A DNA stretch of 64,000 nt from JAJPHW01 sp963799065 (GCA_963799065.1 CAWCVJ010000003.1:310001-374000), one strand, 5' to 3'. Shown: positions 9,202-18,439, counted from the first letter of the stretch. Numbers and translations: made by a program. Notes: generated by a model not told the origin, from the sequence alone.

Positions 9202-9921
9202 TTACATATAAAACAAACTCAGTCGCGGCAGCTTATGCAGCTCAAATAGCCGCTTGTGCATGAACTGCTTGTGTAGCTGCTCGATCTGCGGGGACGACAT
9301 CTTGCTGCGATAAGGCGCCAACTCACGCTCCGCCTGAGCTCGAATAGAAACCAACTGCTCCTCCGCGCAAACCGCCAGCAGGATCGCAAGCAGCCGCTCT
9401 TCCATCACCGTGAGTATGCGTTCCAGATCCTCCAGGCGCGCCGCAGTTTTCGATTGCTCGAGTTCAGCGGCAAGTTCGCGCAGACGGATCGCCGTCTCCT
9501 GCGCAACCGCGTTCGCAGATAGATGAATTTTTTCTGGAAGCATCGCCGCCGCGAATTGTGCAGCTCGCGAAGACAGGTATTCTGCAATCTCGGCGTTCTG
9601 AAAACCCGCCACACCATTCGGCTTATCGGCAGCCACGACCCCGACCGCAGCCTCCTTCATCTCTTCCGCCGCCGCCAGCACTGCCTGAGAACAATACGCT
9701 ATGCTATTCACTTTTCGCGTCTTCGTCGGACGCTGGTCGAACTTATCGAAGGCATCGTCAATCCCCCGCAGCACCGCCGCCAGCGCAATTCCAGCATCCT
9801 TCCACGTCTCAATCAACGCCCAATCCAGCGTGGACAAAAGCAGCGCATTCCCCCGCCGCCGCTGAAAATGCTCTTCAATCTCGGTAAAGTAATTAAAATA
9901 ATTTTCCACTTTTGATGGCAA
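9202..9921 (-). CDS. Conserved hypothetical protein (239 aa)
   Basis: Unrecognised helical cytoplasmic protein beginning MPSKVENYFNYFTEIEEHFQ and ending with a Tyr-Met-terminated tail. No signal peptide, membrane segment or catalytic motif is visible. It is rich in Ala, Glu and Leu with heptad-like stretches (ETAIRLRELAAELEQSKTAA), suggesting helical bundles or coiled coils. It lies between the rRNA methyltransferase and coaX on the same strand, separated by about 30 and 70 bases, and may be co-transcribed with them. No function is proposed. Confidence 0.8.
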   Translation of the reverse strand: MPSKVENYFNYFTEIEEHFQRRRGNALLLSTLDWALIETWKDAGIALAAVLRGIDDAFDKFDQRPTKTRKVNSIAYCSQAVLAAAEEMKEAAVGVVAADKPNGVAGFQNAEIAEYLSSRAAQFAAAMLPEKIHLSANAVAQETAIRLRELAAELEQSKTAARLEDLERILTVMEERLLAILLAVCAEEQLVSIRAQAERELAPYRSKMSSPQIEQLHKQFMHKRLFELHKLPRLSLFYM

Positions 9922-9991
9922 GTCATCCCGAAGATCCGGCGTTCTTCAGCCGGGCGAGGGATCTGGCGTGCAGTACCCGGACAACTAAGCC

Positions 9992-10831
9992 CTACGATCT
10001 GCGTTTCGGACCAGATTTCGAAAGCGGCCCCCCACCCTCGTTCCGCTCCCAAATAATCCGCAACCCGTCCAGCGTCAAAAACTCCTCAATATGCTGAATG
10101 TACTTCGATCCCGTCCCGATCAGCGAAGCGAGACCGCCCGTCGCAATCACCTTCGTCCCCGCACCCATCTCCGGCAGCAATTTCTCAAGCAGTCCATCGA
10201 CCAACCCGAGATACCCGTAATACAGTCCCGACTGCAAACTCGCCACCGTATTCGTGCCAATGACTTTTGTGGGCTTGCGAATGTCCACCCGCGGCAGCCG
10301 CGCCGTCCGTGCAAACAATGCATCCGCCGAAACCCCAATGCCGGGACAAATCACCCCACCCTGATATTCGCCCTTCGCGGTCACACAATCGAAAGTAGTC
10401 GCCGTGCCAAAATCGACGGAGATGATCGGCCCGCCGTATTTCTCAAACGCCGCCACCGAATTGACGATCCGATCCGCCCCCACCTCCGCCGGATTGTCAT
10501 ACAACACCGGCATCCCAGTCTTCACTCCCGGCCCGATAAAGAGCGGCTTGCCGCCAAAATAACGCTCGCACACTTCGCGCAACGTCGAGTCGAGCGGCGG
10601 CACCACCGACGAAATCACAATCCCGCCAATCTCTTTCACTTCCAACTTGTCCATCGCAAACAGATTGCGGAAGAGCACACCATACTCGTCGACAGTCTGG
10701 GTGCGAATCGTCGCCACGCGCCAATTCGCCACCAGGCGTTCATACGGCGCAACCGCTCCGCCCTTGCGCTCCGCCCGCGCAAAGACTCCCAGCACCGTGT
10801 TGGTGTTGCCGACATCCAGAACCAGCAGCAT
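9992..10831 (-). CDS. coaX: Type III pantothenate kinase
   Basis: CoaX-family pantothenate kinase (279 aa) that performs the first step of CoA synthesis. Diagnostic ASKHA-fold motifs are all present: DVGNTNTVLGVF (residues 6-17, phosphate 1 loop), GADRIVNSVAAFEKYGG, and DFGTATTFDCV. The type III enzyme is insensitive to CoA feedback and needs a monovalent cation, according to family knowledge. The gene follows birA with a 6-base gap. The birA-coaX neighbourhood is frequently seen in bacteria and supports the call. Confidence 0.95.
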   Translation of the reverse strand: MLLVLDVGNTNTVLGVFARAERKGGAVAPYERLVANWRVATIRTQTVDEYGVLFRNLFAMDKLEVKEIGGIVISSVVPPLDSTLREVCERYFGGKPLFIGPGVKTGMPVLYDNPAEVGADRIVNSVAAFEKYGGPIISVDFGTATTFDCVTAKGEYQGGVICPGIGVSADALFARTARLPRVDIRKPTKVIGTNTVASLQSGLYYGYLGLVDGLLEKLLPEMGAGTKVIATGGLASLIGTGSKYIQHIEEFLTLDGLRIIWERNEGGGPLSKSGPKRRS

Positions 10832-10837
10832 AGCGAT

Positions 10838-11626
10838 CTACTTCGCGCGAACCGTCCCGCTCAGCACCGTTCGCAATCCGTCGCTGGTGCGCACCAGCAA
10901 AAAGCCGCGCGAGTCTAAGCCTTCAGTGACGCCTTCAAAGTTTCCATTCTCTTCAATGCGAACTGCTTTCCCGCGCACATAAGAAGATCGCTCTTCGAAG
11001 CGGCGCAATATCGAAGCGTGAGCATCGCTCGTTCGCAAGAAATCCTTATACTCCCGGTCGAGCGATTTTAACAAAGCCGCACACACTTCCAACCGCGACC
11101 ACTCTCGTCCGGCTGCGAGGCGCAACGATGTCGCCGTGGATTGTACATCGGTTGGAAACCCCCCTTGATTCACGTTGATGCCGATGCCTACGACGATGTA
11201 GCGCACTCGCGTGGCTTCCGCATTCATCTCGGTGAGAATGCCGCAAAACTTCTTGCCACCGATCAGGAGATCGTTGGGCCACTTCAGATCGACGACAACG
11301 CGTTCGTCCAGCATGTTGATCGCAGCGTGAACCGCCAAGCCCGCAGCCAGGGAAAGCACCAGCAATTCCGACGGCGGCAACGCCGGGCGCAGCAAGACTG
11401 AGCAATAAATCCCTTCCGATTGCGCTGAGTGCCAGGAGTGTGCCCCACGCCCACGCCCCGCCGTCTGGCGCTCAGCAAGAAAGACGCTACCCTCCGGCGC
11501 GCCCTGACTTGCGGCGTCCATCGCCGCAGAGTTCGTGGAGCCAATGCTATGAAAGTGATGAATGGCGTCGGCGAAAATCGTGTCGCCAACCATACGTCCA
11601 AGCTCATCGGCTGACAATGTCGTCAT
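10838..11626 (-). CDS. birA: Biotin-[acetyl-CoA-carboxylase] ligase (monofunctional)
   Basis: Biotin protein ligase of 262 residues that activates biotin with ATP and attaches it to the carboxylase carrier protein. Seen: GSTNSAAMDAA, the biotinyl-AMP loop GRGRGAHSWHS (about 58-68) and DLKWPNDLLIGGKKFCGIL with the catalytic Lys. It lacks the N-terminal winged helix of the E. coli repressor, so it is a group I ligase without DNA-binding function. Its ATG overlaps the nadC stop (ATGA, 11623-11626), implying coupled translation. Confidence 0.95.
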   Translation of the reverse strand: MTTLSADELGRMVGDTIFADAIHHFHSIGSTNSAAMDAASQGAPEGSVFLAERQTAGRGRGAHSWHSAQSEGIYCSVLLRPALPPSELLVLSLAAGLAVHAAINMLDERVVVDLKWPNDLLIGGKKFCGILTEMNAEATRVRYIVVGIGINVNQGGFPTDVQSTATSLRLAAGREWSRLEVCAALLKSLDREYKDFLRTSDAHASILRRFEERSSYVRGKAVRIEENGNFEGVTEGLDSRGFLLVRTSDGLRTVLSGTVRAK

Positions 11627-12501
11627 GCCGGCAAAACACGCATGCTCATGTCGATCGCCTTGGTGGAATGAGTCAAGGCTCCCACGGAGATGAAATCCAC
11701 GCCAGCCTCCGCGTACGCTCGAACATTATCGATCGTAATCCCGCCCGAACATTCGAGCGGGATGCGGCGTTCCGCACGGCTACAGCGCTCCACCGCTCGC
11801 CTAACCATCTCCGGCGTCATGTTGTCCAGAAGAATGGCTTCAGCTTTATGATCGAGCGCTTCGTCCAATTCTTTGAGCGAGCGCACTTCAATTTCAATCG
11901 GCTCTTTTCCTTTGCGATTCTTTAGCGCGCGCTCGAGAGCTGGCACGATGCCCCCCGCCAGCGCGATGTGATTGTTCTTGATCAACACGCCGTCCGACAA
12001 ATCGAGCCGGTGATTCTGTCCGCCACCGCAACGCACCGCATACTTATCCAGCGTCCGCAGGCCGGGCGCGGTTTTTCGCGTATCCAGAATTCGGGCTTTC
12101 GTCCCCGCAACCGCGTCGACAAACGTTCGAGTCAGTGTCGCAATGCCGCTCAAACGTTGCATGAAGTTTAGGATCACGCGCTCACAACTCAAAAGCACCC
12201 GCGCATTATGCCGGATCACCGCGATCGACTGCCCCTTGCGAATTCGCACCCCTTCAAAAATCTCAGGATGCGTCGTGATCTCATAATGCGAAGTCACCGT
12301 GCCATCCAACTTCGCGTACACATCCAGAATGCACGCGACGGCACCCAACCCCGCGAGGATGCAGTCCTGCTTCGCCAAAATCGTAGCGGACGCTCGCTGC
12401 CCCGGATCGATACAAGCCGCGCTGGTCGCGTCGCGCGTAGCCCGATCTTCAATCAACGCATTTTCAATCACAGCGCTCACGCGCCGGCTATTCCAGTCCA
12501 T
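11623..12501 (-). CDS. nadC: Nicotinate-nucleotide pyrophosphorylase (carboxylating)
   Basis: Quinolinate phosphoribosyltransferase, 292 aa, the last dedicated step of de novo NAD synthesis. Motifs: ILDTRKTAPGLRTLDKYAVR in the PRPP/quinolinate pocket, then GGGQNHRLDLSDGVLIKNNH, and C-terminal LECSGGITIDNVRAYAEAGVDFISVGALTHS. Length is typical. It starts 6 bases after the valS stop and overlaps birA, giving a valS-nadC-birA-coaX transcription unit. No nadA or nadB is in this window. Confidence 0.96.
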   Translation of the reverse strand: MDWNSRRVSAVIENALIEDRATRDATSAACIDPGQRASATILAKQDCILAGLGAVACILDVYAKLDGTVTSHYEITTHPEIFEGVRIRKGQSIAVIRHNARVLLSCERVILNFMQRLSGIATLTRTFVDAVAGTKARILDTRKTAPGLRTLDKYAVRCGGGQNHRLDLSDGVLIKNNHIALAGGIVPALERALKNRKGKEPIEIEVRSLKELDEALDHKAEAILLDNMTPEMVRRAVERCSRAERRIPLECSGGITIDNVRAYAEAGVDFISVGALTHSTKAIDMSMRVLPA

Positions 12502-12507
12502 AATCCT

Positions 12508-15429
12508 CTAAACCAAAGCTTTCTGCTGCTCTTCGAGCTTGCCCTTCAATGCTTCCACCTCAACCATCCGCTTGCGAATACCCTCGACCACCTCCGCCGG
12601 AGCCTTCGCCAAAAACTGTTCATTCCCTAACTGCCGATGCCCATTCGTCGCTTCTTTTTCCAATCGTTCCAACTCTTTCCTCAGCCGCTCCCGCTCCACC
12701 GCAACATCGATCTTTTTCTCGTACACCACATGCACATCGTAGCGCGACGTATGCCGCGCCCCCGGCAAATTCGCCAGCGAATTCTCGGAAAAACTCACAG
12801 TCTCCACCGAAGCTAGCCGCTCCACCGAACTGACATTTTCTTCAATCAACTTTCTGATGGCGGCATCTTCGGCATACACCTGAATCGGCGTCTTCAACTT
12901 CTGCTCAACTTTTAACTCCGCCCGCAAATTGCGCACGCTGACGATCAAATCTTGCAGGATCGCCATCTGCGTCTCCGCTTCCAGATCGAATTGCCCCGCA
13001 TCCGGTTCAGGATATCGCGCCAGCGCAATCGACTTCAGCGGCGCATGTCCTTCATAAATCGCATGCCAAATCTCCTCCGTGATAAACGGCATCACCGGAT
13101 GCAACATCCGCAACGACGCCTCAAACAACCCCACCAGATTCGCGCACACAACCCGCGCTGCTTCCGGCCTTGCGCCATGCTCCACATCGACACGCGGCTT
13201 GGTCAGCTCGATATACCAGTCGCAAAACTCCCCCCAGAAAAAATCGTAAATCGCTCGCGCCGCATCGTCGAAGCGATAAATTTCCAGCGCCTGACGCACC
13301 TGCTCCGCCACGCGATTGAAGCGCGACAAAATCCAGCGATCTTCCAAAGCTACAGCCTGAAACCCCGAAACGCCGACGGCCGGTTCACCTGACGCCCGAA
13401 ATTGCCCCAGACTCCACACCCCGGCCCGGTTCGCCGCCTCCACATTCATAAAGATAAAGCGCGCTGCATTCCAAATCTTATTGGCGAACGCCCGATACCC
13501 CTCCGTTCGGCTGGGATTGAAGGCAATGTCCGTTCCCGGCGACGACATTGACGCCAAAGTAAATCGCGTCGCGTCCGTCCCATACTTCGCAATCACCTCG
13601 ATGGGATCAAGCACGTTCCCCTTCGTCTTGGACATCTTCTGCCGGTCGGCATCGCGCACCAGCGCGTGAATATAAACTTCGCGAAACGGCACGCTTTCGC
13701 GCAACGCCTCTTCCTTACTAGGCGGCTGCTCGCCCTGCCGCAGCGGCCTGTGCGGCGGCGACATGAACCAGCACCCCAGCATGATCATGCGCGCCACCCA
13801 GAAAAATAAAATATCGAATCCTGTAATCAACAACGACGTGGGATAAAACACCTCCAGATCGCCAGTAGCCTCCGGCCATCCTAAAGTCGTGAACGGCAGC
13901 AAACCCGACGAGAACCATGTATCCAGCACATCCGAATCTTGTTCCACTGACCCACCGCATTTCGCACACGATGTCGGCGCCTCACGCGCCACAATCGTCT
14001 GCTTGCAACCCGCACAATGCCAGGCCGGAATCCGGTGCCCCCACCACAACTGCCGCGAAATGCACCAGTCATGGATGTTGGTCATCCAGTTCAAATAAAT
14101 CTGCTTGTAATTCTCCGGCGTGAAGCGAACGTATCCCTTCTCCACCACTTCAATCGCGCGCTCCGCCAGCGGCTTGATCTTCACAAACCATTGCAGTGAA
14201 AGCCGCGGCTCAACGATCGTCCCGCAACGATCGCACTTGCCAATGCTCAGCGTGTGATCTTTAATCCCCACCAGCAGCCCCGCCGCATCAAGGTCCGCCA
14301 CAATCTGCTGCCGCGCTTCATAGCGATCCAGCCCAACGTACTTGCCCGCGAGCTCATTCATGCGAGCGTGCTCGTCCATCACTTCGATCTGCGGCAGGTT
14401 ATGCCGCAGTCCGGCCTCAAAATCATTCGGATCATGCGACGGCGTCACCTTCACCGCGCCCGTGCCAAACTCCGGCTGCGCCAGCTCATCGGTGATAATC
14501 GAAATCTCGCGCCCGACCAATGGCAGCAGCGCCCTCTTGCCATGAAGGTGCGTATAGCGCTCATCCCGCGGATTCACCGCAATCGCCGCATCGCCCAGCA
14601 TCGTCTCCGGCCGCGTAGTAGCGATCGTTATAAACTCGCCCTCACCGCCGGCGTTGCGAGTTCCCACAATCGGATACCGAATCTCATACAGCTTTCCCGC
14701 AACTTCCTCGTGCTTCACTTCCAGATCCGACACCGCCGTGCCACATCGCGGACACCAGTTCACAATGTACTTGCCGCGATAAATCAATCCTTCTTCATAC
14801 AGCCGCACAAACACTTCGCGCACCGCGCGCGAAAGATTCTCATCCATCGTGAAGTACTCGCGCCCCCAATCCACGGACGCGCCCAGCCGCCGCATCTGCT
14901 CTGTAATCGCGCCGCCGTATTGCCGCTTCCACTCCCACACCCGCTCGATGAACGCCTCGCGGCCCATGTCGCGCCGCTTCTTGCCTTCGCTCGCCAACTG
15001 CCGATCCACCATCATCTGCGTCGCAATGCCCGCATGGTCGGTGCCCGGCAGCCACAAGGTCAGATCGCCCCTCATGCGATGCCAGCGCACGATGATGTCC
15101 ATCTGCGTCTGATTCAGCATGTGCCCCATATGCAACCGCCCAGTAACATTAGGCGGAGGCAACAGCAGGCTAAACATAGGACGCGACAGAGACGCATCCG
15201 TATTGTGTCGGGGTGACCCATCCTGATCCCGACCGGGTGCCCCATCCTTCTCTCCGCGTACGCTGCGGAGAGAGGGTGGGGTACTTGACGTAGGATCGTG
15301 CGGAGAACCTGTCTGGGGAGAGTGTGGGGTTACCGCAGGCACATCAAACAACTTCTCCCGCACCCAATACTCCGCCCACCGCGCTTCAATCGCGGCCGGT
15401 TCGTACGCCTTAGGAAGTTCATGCGTCAT
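12508..15429 (-). CDS. valS: Valine-tRNA ligase with an unusual N-terminal insertion
   Basis: Class I aminoacyl-tRNA synthetase of 973 residues charging tRNA-Val. Seen: PPPNVTGRLHMGH with the HIGH-type signature (about 91-103), an editing domain, zinc-like Cys pairs (CPRCGT, CDRCGT, CAGC, CAKCGG), KMSKTKGN, and a C-terminal coiled-coil arm. Residues about 35-80, between LFDVPAVTP and RPMFSLLLPPPN, are a Pro/Ser/Gly/Asp-rich stretch unlike the rest of the enzyme, encoded by a palindromic repeat (15240-15281) read in frame. Since the catalytic region is intact the enzyme is probably active. The start ATG 15429 directly abuts the truncated RHS gene on the other strand. Confidence 0.96.
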   Translation of the reverse strand: MTHELPKAYEPAAIEARWAEYWVREKLFDVPAVTPHSPQTGSPHDPTSSTPPSLRSVRGEKDGAPGRDQDGSPRHNTDASLSRPMFSLLLPPPNVTGRLHMGHMLNQTQMDIIVRWHRMRGDLTLWLPGTDHAGIATQMMVDRQLASEGKKRRDMGREAFIERVWEWKRQYGGAITEQMRRLGASVDWGREYFTMDENLSRAVREVFVRLYEEGLIYRGKYIVNWCPRCGTAVSDLEVKHEEVAGKLYEIRYPIVGTRNAGGEGEFITIATTRPETMLGDAAIAVNPRDERYTHLHGKRALLPLVGREISIITDELAQPEFGTGAVKVTPSHDPNDFEAGLRHNLPQIEVMDEHARMNELAGKYVGLDRYEARQQIVADLDAAGLLVGIKDHTLSIGKCDRCGTIVEPRLSLQWFVKIKPLAERAIEVVEKGYVRFTPENYKQIYLNWMTNIHDWCISRQLWWGHRIPAWHCAGCKQTIVAREAPTSCAKCGGSVEQDSDVLDTWFSSGLLPFTTLGWPEATGDLEVFYPTSLLITGFDILFFWVARMIMLGCWFMSPPHRPLRQGEQPPSKEEALRESVPFREVYIHALVRDADRQKMSKTKGNVLDPIEVIAKYGTDATRFTLASMSSPGTDIAFNPSRTEGYRAFANKIWNAARFIFMNVEAANRAGVWSLGQFRASGEPAVGVSGFQAVALEDRWILSRFNRVAEQVRQALEIYRFDDAARAIYDFFWGEFCDWYIELTKPRVDVEHGARPEAARVVCANLVGLFEASLRMLHPVMPFITEEIWHAIYEGHAPLKSIALARYPEPDAGQFDLEAETQMAILQDLIVSVRNLRAELKVEQKLKTPIQVYAEDAAIRKLIEENVSSVERLASVETVSFSENSLANLPGARHTSRYDVHVVYEKKIDVAVERERLRKELERLEKEATNGHRQLGNEQFLAKAPAEVVEGIRKRMVEVEALKGKLEEQQKALV
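15240..15281. repeat. Imperfect palindrome of intergenic-repeat type inside the valS coding sequence
   Basis: Left arm CCCCATCCTTCTCTCCGC faces right arm GCGGAGAGAGGGTGGGG across a 7-base centre. Just beside it, GGGTGACCCATCC and GGGTGCCCCATCC form a direct repeat (15211-15247). This style (GGGTGCCCCATCC and complements) is what is usually seen in dispersed intergenic repeats of acidobacterial genomes, here within codons for residues about 35-80 of ValRS. The palindrome is seen directly; its family identity is inferred. Confidence 0.6.
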
Positions 15430-15492
15430 GATCTACAGGAGTCTGCACCCAGCAGAAGCTGATCTTTGATACTAAGGCGCACACAAAAACGG

Positions 15493-15529
15493 GTCAAACG
15501 TGGCCTGGGGTAGTATATGGCGACGGCAA
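15493..15529. repeat. 5' copy of a sequence duplicated downstream of the RHS cassette
   Basis: Positions 15493-15509 (17 bases, GTCAAACGTGGCCTGGG) recur exactly in direct orientation at 18676-18692. Positions 15507-15529 (23 bases) recur exactly in inverted orientation at 18653-18675. The sequence is inside the RHS reading frame, encoding QTWPGVVYGDG. Confidence 0.85.
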
Positions 15530-15602
15530 TGCTACGCAAGCAGGAGGCCCCGCTGCAAGCGCTTGCGGACTGGACATCACACCCTCGCCCAATGACGGCT
15601 TC

Positions 15603-17912
15603 TTGTCTGGATTCAGCTATGATGCGCTGGGCCGCATGACTTCATTTTGTGCCGGAGGATCGCAGTGCAGGAGCTTCGCTTATGACGGGCTTTCGCGACT
15701 GACCAGCGAATCGTATCCTGAAATCGGGAACAATAGCCACACGACGAATGGAACGACCACGTACACCTACGACACTTTGAAAGCTGGCGATCTTTACCAG
15801 CGGACGGCTCCTTTAGAGAACCAAACAGGCACGTCCACGGTAGTCACGACCTATACGTTTGATAACCTGCATCGACCTCTCAACGTCAGCTATAACGACA
15901 GCACGACTTTAGCTGTGGGCTGGGCTTACGACTTATCATCTTATTGGGGCAATACGCTGTCGAATGGAAAAGGGCGAGTGTCCTACCAGAGTACGAGTTT
16001 GGCTGGGGGCACCGCAGACGTTATCTACGGTTACGATCCGATGGGGCGTGTCAACCTTTACGGACAATGCAGTCCCGAGAATTGCACCGCAAGTTCGCCC
16101 AATCGTTTTATCGTGAGCTACACCTACAACCTTCTTGGCGAAGCAAAGGGTGGTAGCGATTTCATGAGCGGCGGCACAAACTGGACGAACACTTTCGATG
16201 CAATCGGGCGATTGCAATCGGTTTGGACAAGCTATCTGACGAATAGCACGGCGGGAAATCTTATTTCCAGCATGACCTATAACGCCTTGGGCGAACGTAC
16301 CGCCGATTCGTTGGCGAATGGTTTGGCGGAAAGCTGGTCATACGATACGGAAGGTCGTGTGACCGGATATTCGGCGGGTTCGCTGTATAACTACAGCGGC
16401 CTGACCTACACCCCTAACCTCACTGCATCCTCCGATAGCGTCAACAGCAATTACTCTTACACTTATGACGCGCTGGGTAGATTGGCAACTGCGGGAAACG
16501 GAACTAATAATTTCAGCTACGGATATGACCGCTGGGGTAATCGTTGGAACCAAACCGTGACGAAGGGGTCTGGGCCGTCACCGCTGTACACATTTAATGC
16601 CAACAACCAAGCCAGCAGTTTCACGTATGATGCCGCCGGGAACATCACCAACGACGGAGTTCATACCTACACTTACGACGCCGAAGGACGGATTCTGACG
16701 GTGGACAGCGGTACGACGAATACATACGTCTACAACTCTCGCGGGATGCGTGCGGGACTAATGGGCGGCGAGAATCTTTTTGACCTGAATGGAAACGTCG
16801 TATCTGTGGTGACTCCGGGGACAACGACTCTTCTCTACAATCGCTACACTGTCGGCGGTCGCTTGCTGGCCGCAAACCAGAGCAATACCACGACTTTTTA
16901 CCATCAGGATTGGTTGGGCGGGATTCGAGCAGCGTCCACGCTGAGCGGCTCACTGTTAGGCTCTTGCACGAACCTGCCCTTTGGAGACGGTACAAGCGGT
17001 TGTGGGCTGTGGTATTTCGCCGGACTGATGTATGACTCTTGGGATAATCTGAATACTTCCGCGACCCGCTCCGAGTCGCCCACCTCAGGCCGCTGGTTGA
17101 CGCCCGACCCCGGCAAGGTGTCGGTGATGGATATGACCAATCCGCAGACCTGGAATCGTTATGCCTACGTCACCAACAATCCGCTAAGCTACGTCGATCC
17201 CTCTGGGCTGAATCGCGCTGGCCCCGGACAATGCAGCGACGGTAACGGCATATGCCCCGACGAGGGCGGCGGTGCCGATCCTACCTCGATTGACAACGGC
17301 AACGGGGGCACCGATTTCAGTGCCATCGGTAATTCTGCGTCCGATTGCCCCATCTGCTCTGGCCCCTACGGGGCCTTCGGGACCTCGGGCATATACGGGG
17401 GATATTTTGGGGCTGGTCAGGTGTGGGGAGACTCTACATCTGGTGGTTACGCCGCTAGCTATTTTCAAGGACCAGAAGCAGAAGACGACGAAGACTACCT
17501 CGACGAGCTACAAGAACTGCTCAACAATGGCCTAGAGCCCCTTGACATGGACAACGTGTGGCGCTGTGTTGGGTGCATTTACCCTAACCAGCCAGGCCCG
17601 CTTAGCGGCAGGGCTGCCAATGCCTTTAGATGGTATATTCCCGTGACTGCAAACACGCCGACCACATATTACCGCTATTGGGGCCCCCCAGCCCAACTGA
17701 CTGGTGTAGACGGCACATGGTACAGCTTTTTCGCTCCTGAGGGGTCCCAAGAATTCTTCAGAGACCAAATGTCCCTTTCCCCTCAATGGAACTCGATGCA
17801 AAATCTCAATGAAGTAGAGATTCCGGCTGGAACGACGGTTTATATTGGACCAGCTGCGGCTCAGGGGCCTTATAGCGGCGGCGGACTTCAAGTCTACGTC
17901 CCGAATCCGTGA
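15603..17912 (+). CDS. RHS/YD-repeat polymorphic toxin, 5'-truncated
   Basis: At least 769 residues: about a dozen YD-type repeats (YDALGRMTSF, YDPMGRVNLYG, YTYDALGRLATAGN), then the RHS core ending SGRWLTPDP...WNRYAYVTNNPLSYVDPSGLN near residue 537, then a variable 230-residue tail. RHS cores wrap C-terminal toxins delivered to competing cells. The tail ends with YYRYWGPPAQLTGVDGTWYS, VEIPAGTTVYIGPAA and GGGLQVYVP, a layout reminiscent of ADP-ribosyltransferase or TNT-like toxin domains (weak). There is no signal peptide or N-terminal transport domain. The frame is open upstream to the stop at 15429-15431 and already reads like RHS (GQTWPGVVYGDGNAT), so the annotated TTG 15603 is only a formal start and the real 5' end is missing. 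Confidence 0.85.
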   Translation: MSGFSYDALGRMTSFCAGGSQCRSFAYDGLSRLTSESYPEIGNNSHTTNGTTTYTYDTLKAGDLYQRTAPLENQTGTSTVVTTYTFDNLHRPLNVSYNDSTTLAVGWAYDLSSYWGNTLSNGKGRVSYQSTSLAGGTADVIYGYDPMGRVNLYGQCSPENCTASSPNRFIVSYTYNLLGEAKGGSDFMSGGTNWTNTFDAIGRLQSVWTSYLTNSTAGNLISSMTYNALGERTADSLANGLAESWSYDTEGRVTGYSAGSLYNYSGLTYTPNLTASSDSVNSNYSYTYDALGRLATAGNGTNNFSYGYDRWGNRWNQTVTKGSGPSPLYTFNANNQASSFTYDAAGNITNDGVHTYTYDAEGRILTVDSGTTNTYVYNSRGMRAGLMGGENLFDLNGNVVSVVTPGTTTLLYNRYTVGGRLLAANQSNTTTFYHQDWLGGIRAASTLSGSLLGSCTNLPFGDGTSGCGLWYFAGLMYDSWDNLNTSATRSESPTSGRWLTPDPGKVSVMDMTNPQTWNRYAYVTNNPLSYVDPSGLNRAGPGQCSDGNGICPDEGGGADPTSIDNGNGGTDFSAIGNSASDCPICSGPYGAFGTSGIYGGYFGAGQVWGDSTSGGYAASYFQGPEAEDDEDYLDELQELLNNGLEPLDMDNVWRCVGCIYPNQPGPLSGRAANAFRWYIPVTANTPTTYYRYWGPPAQLTGVDGTWYSFFAPEGSQEFFRDQMSLSPQWNSMQNLNEVEIPAGTTVYIGPAAAQGPYSGGGLQVYVPNP

Positions 17913-18439
17913 CGACTAACGCAATGGAAAACATATTGCCCTTAATGACGGATGGGTTGAACATCAGGGACAAGTATGACGATTGGTTGACCTTCGTAGA
18001 CCGGCTCCATAAGCTCGCTGCAAGCGGACGTATTCGAAGGATTTCGCCTCTACCAAACCGCCGTTTTGAAAAAAGCGACGAATGGTACTTGGATCCCCAA
18101 ACGGGTGAAATCTATGTGCATGGTCTACCCAATGCCCCGATGCTACCAGTATGGGAGAGGTTTGACCTCGTTGATCACACGAAGGCACCCGAACCTCGCC
18201 CTAGTAATCTGAGCGTCATTCCCACTGGCAAGATCAGCCGCTTAGACGCGAAGAATCTCAGAGGATTGCTAGACTTTCTGGTTCGGCAAGGGTTAGTCGC
18301 AGTACTCGCTCCGCCGAACGTATCCACTTCTAGCGACTATACGGAGAAGTGGTTCAAAGACCTACAAGCCGACGCGACCTATCGACTCGTTCAAAAGAAC
18401 GATGACAGCGACAATTGCTGGGAGAGAGTCTTCCCTTAA
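17909..18439 (+). CDS. Candidate immunity protein for the RHS toxin tail (hypothetical, 176 aa)
   Basis: Unrecognised soluble acidic protein with no signal peptide or membrane segment. The GTG start at 17909 overlaps the RHS stop (GTGA), the layout expected for a toxin/immunity pair; ATG 17924 is an alternative start. Visible features include a DEWYLDPQTGEIYVHGLP segment that could be a beta hairpin and a Trp/Phe-rich C-terminus. The position immediately 3' of a polymorphic toxin tail is the only basis for the immunity assignment. Codon use is more AT-rich than the surrounding housekeeping genes, as is common for exchanged toxin tips. Confidence 0.6.
   Translation: MTTNAMENILPLMTDGLNIRDKYDDWLTFVDRLHKLAASGRIRRISPLPNRRFEKSDEWYLDPQTGEIYVHGLPNAPMLPVWERFDLVDHTKAPEPRPSNLSVIPTGKISRLDAKNLRGLLDFLVRQGLVAVLAPPNVSTSSDYTEKWFKDLQADATYRLVQKNDDSDNCWERVFP

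Noticed and set aside
14254..15216. A 320-codon open frame on the plus strand inside valS
   Set aside because: It is an antisense shadow of a GC-rich gene; its translation is Arg/His/Pro-rich low-quality text with no family resemblance, while valS is unmistakable.
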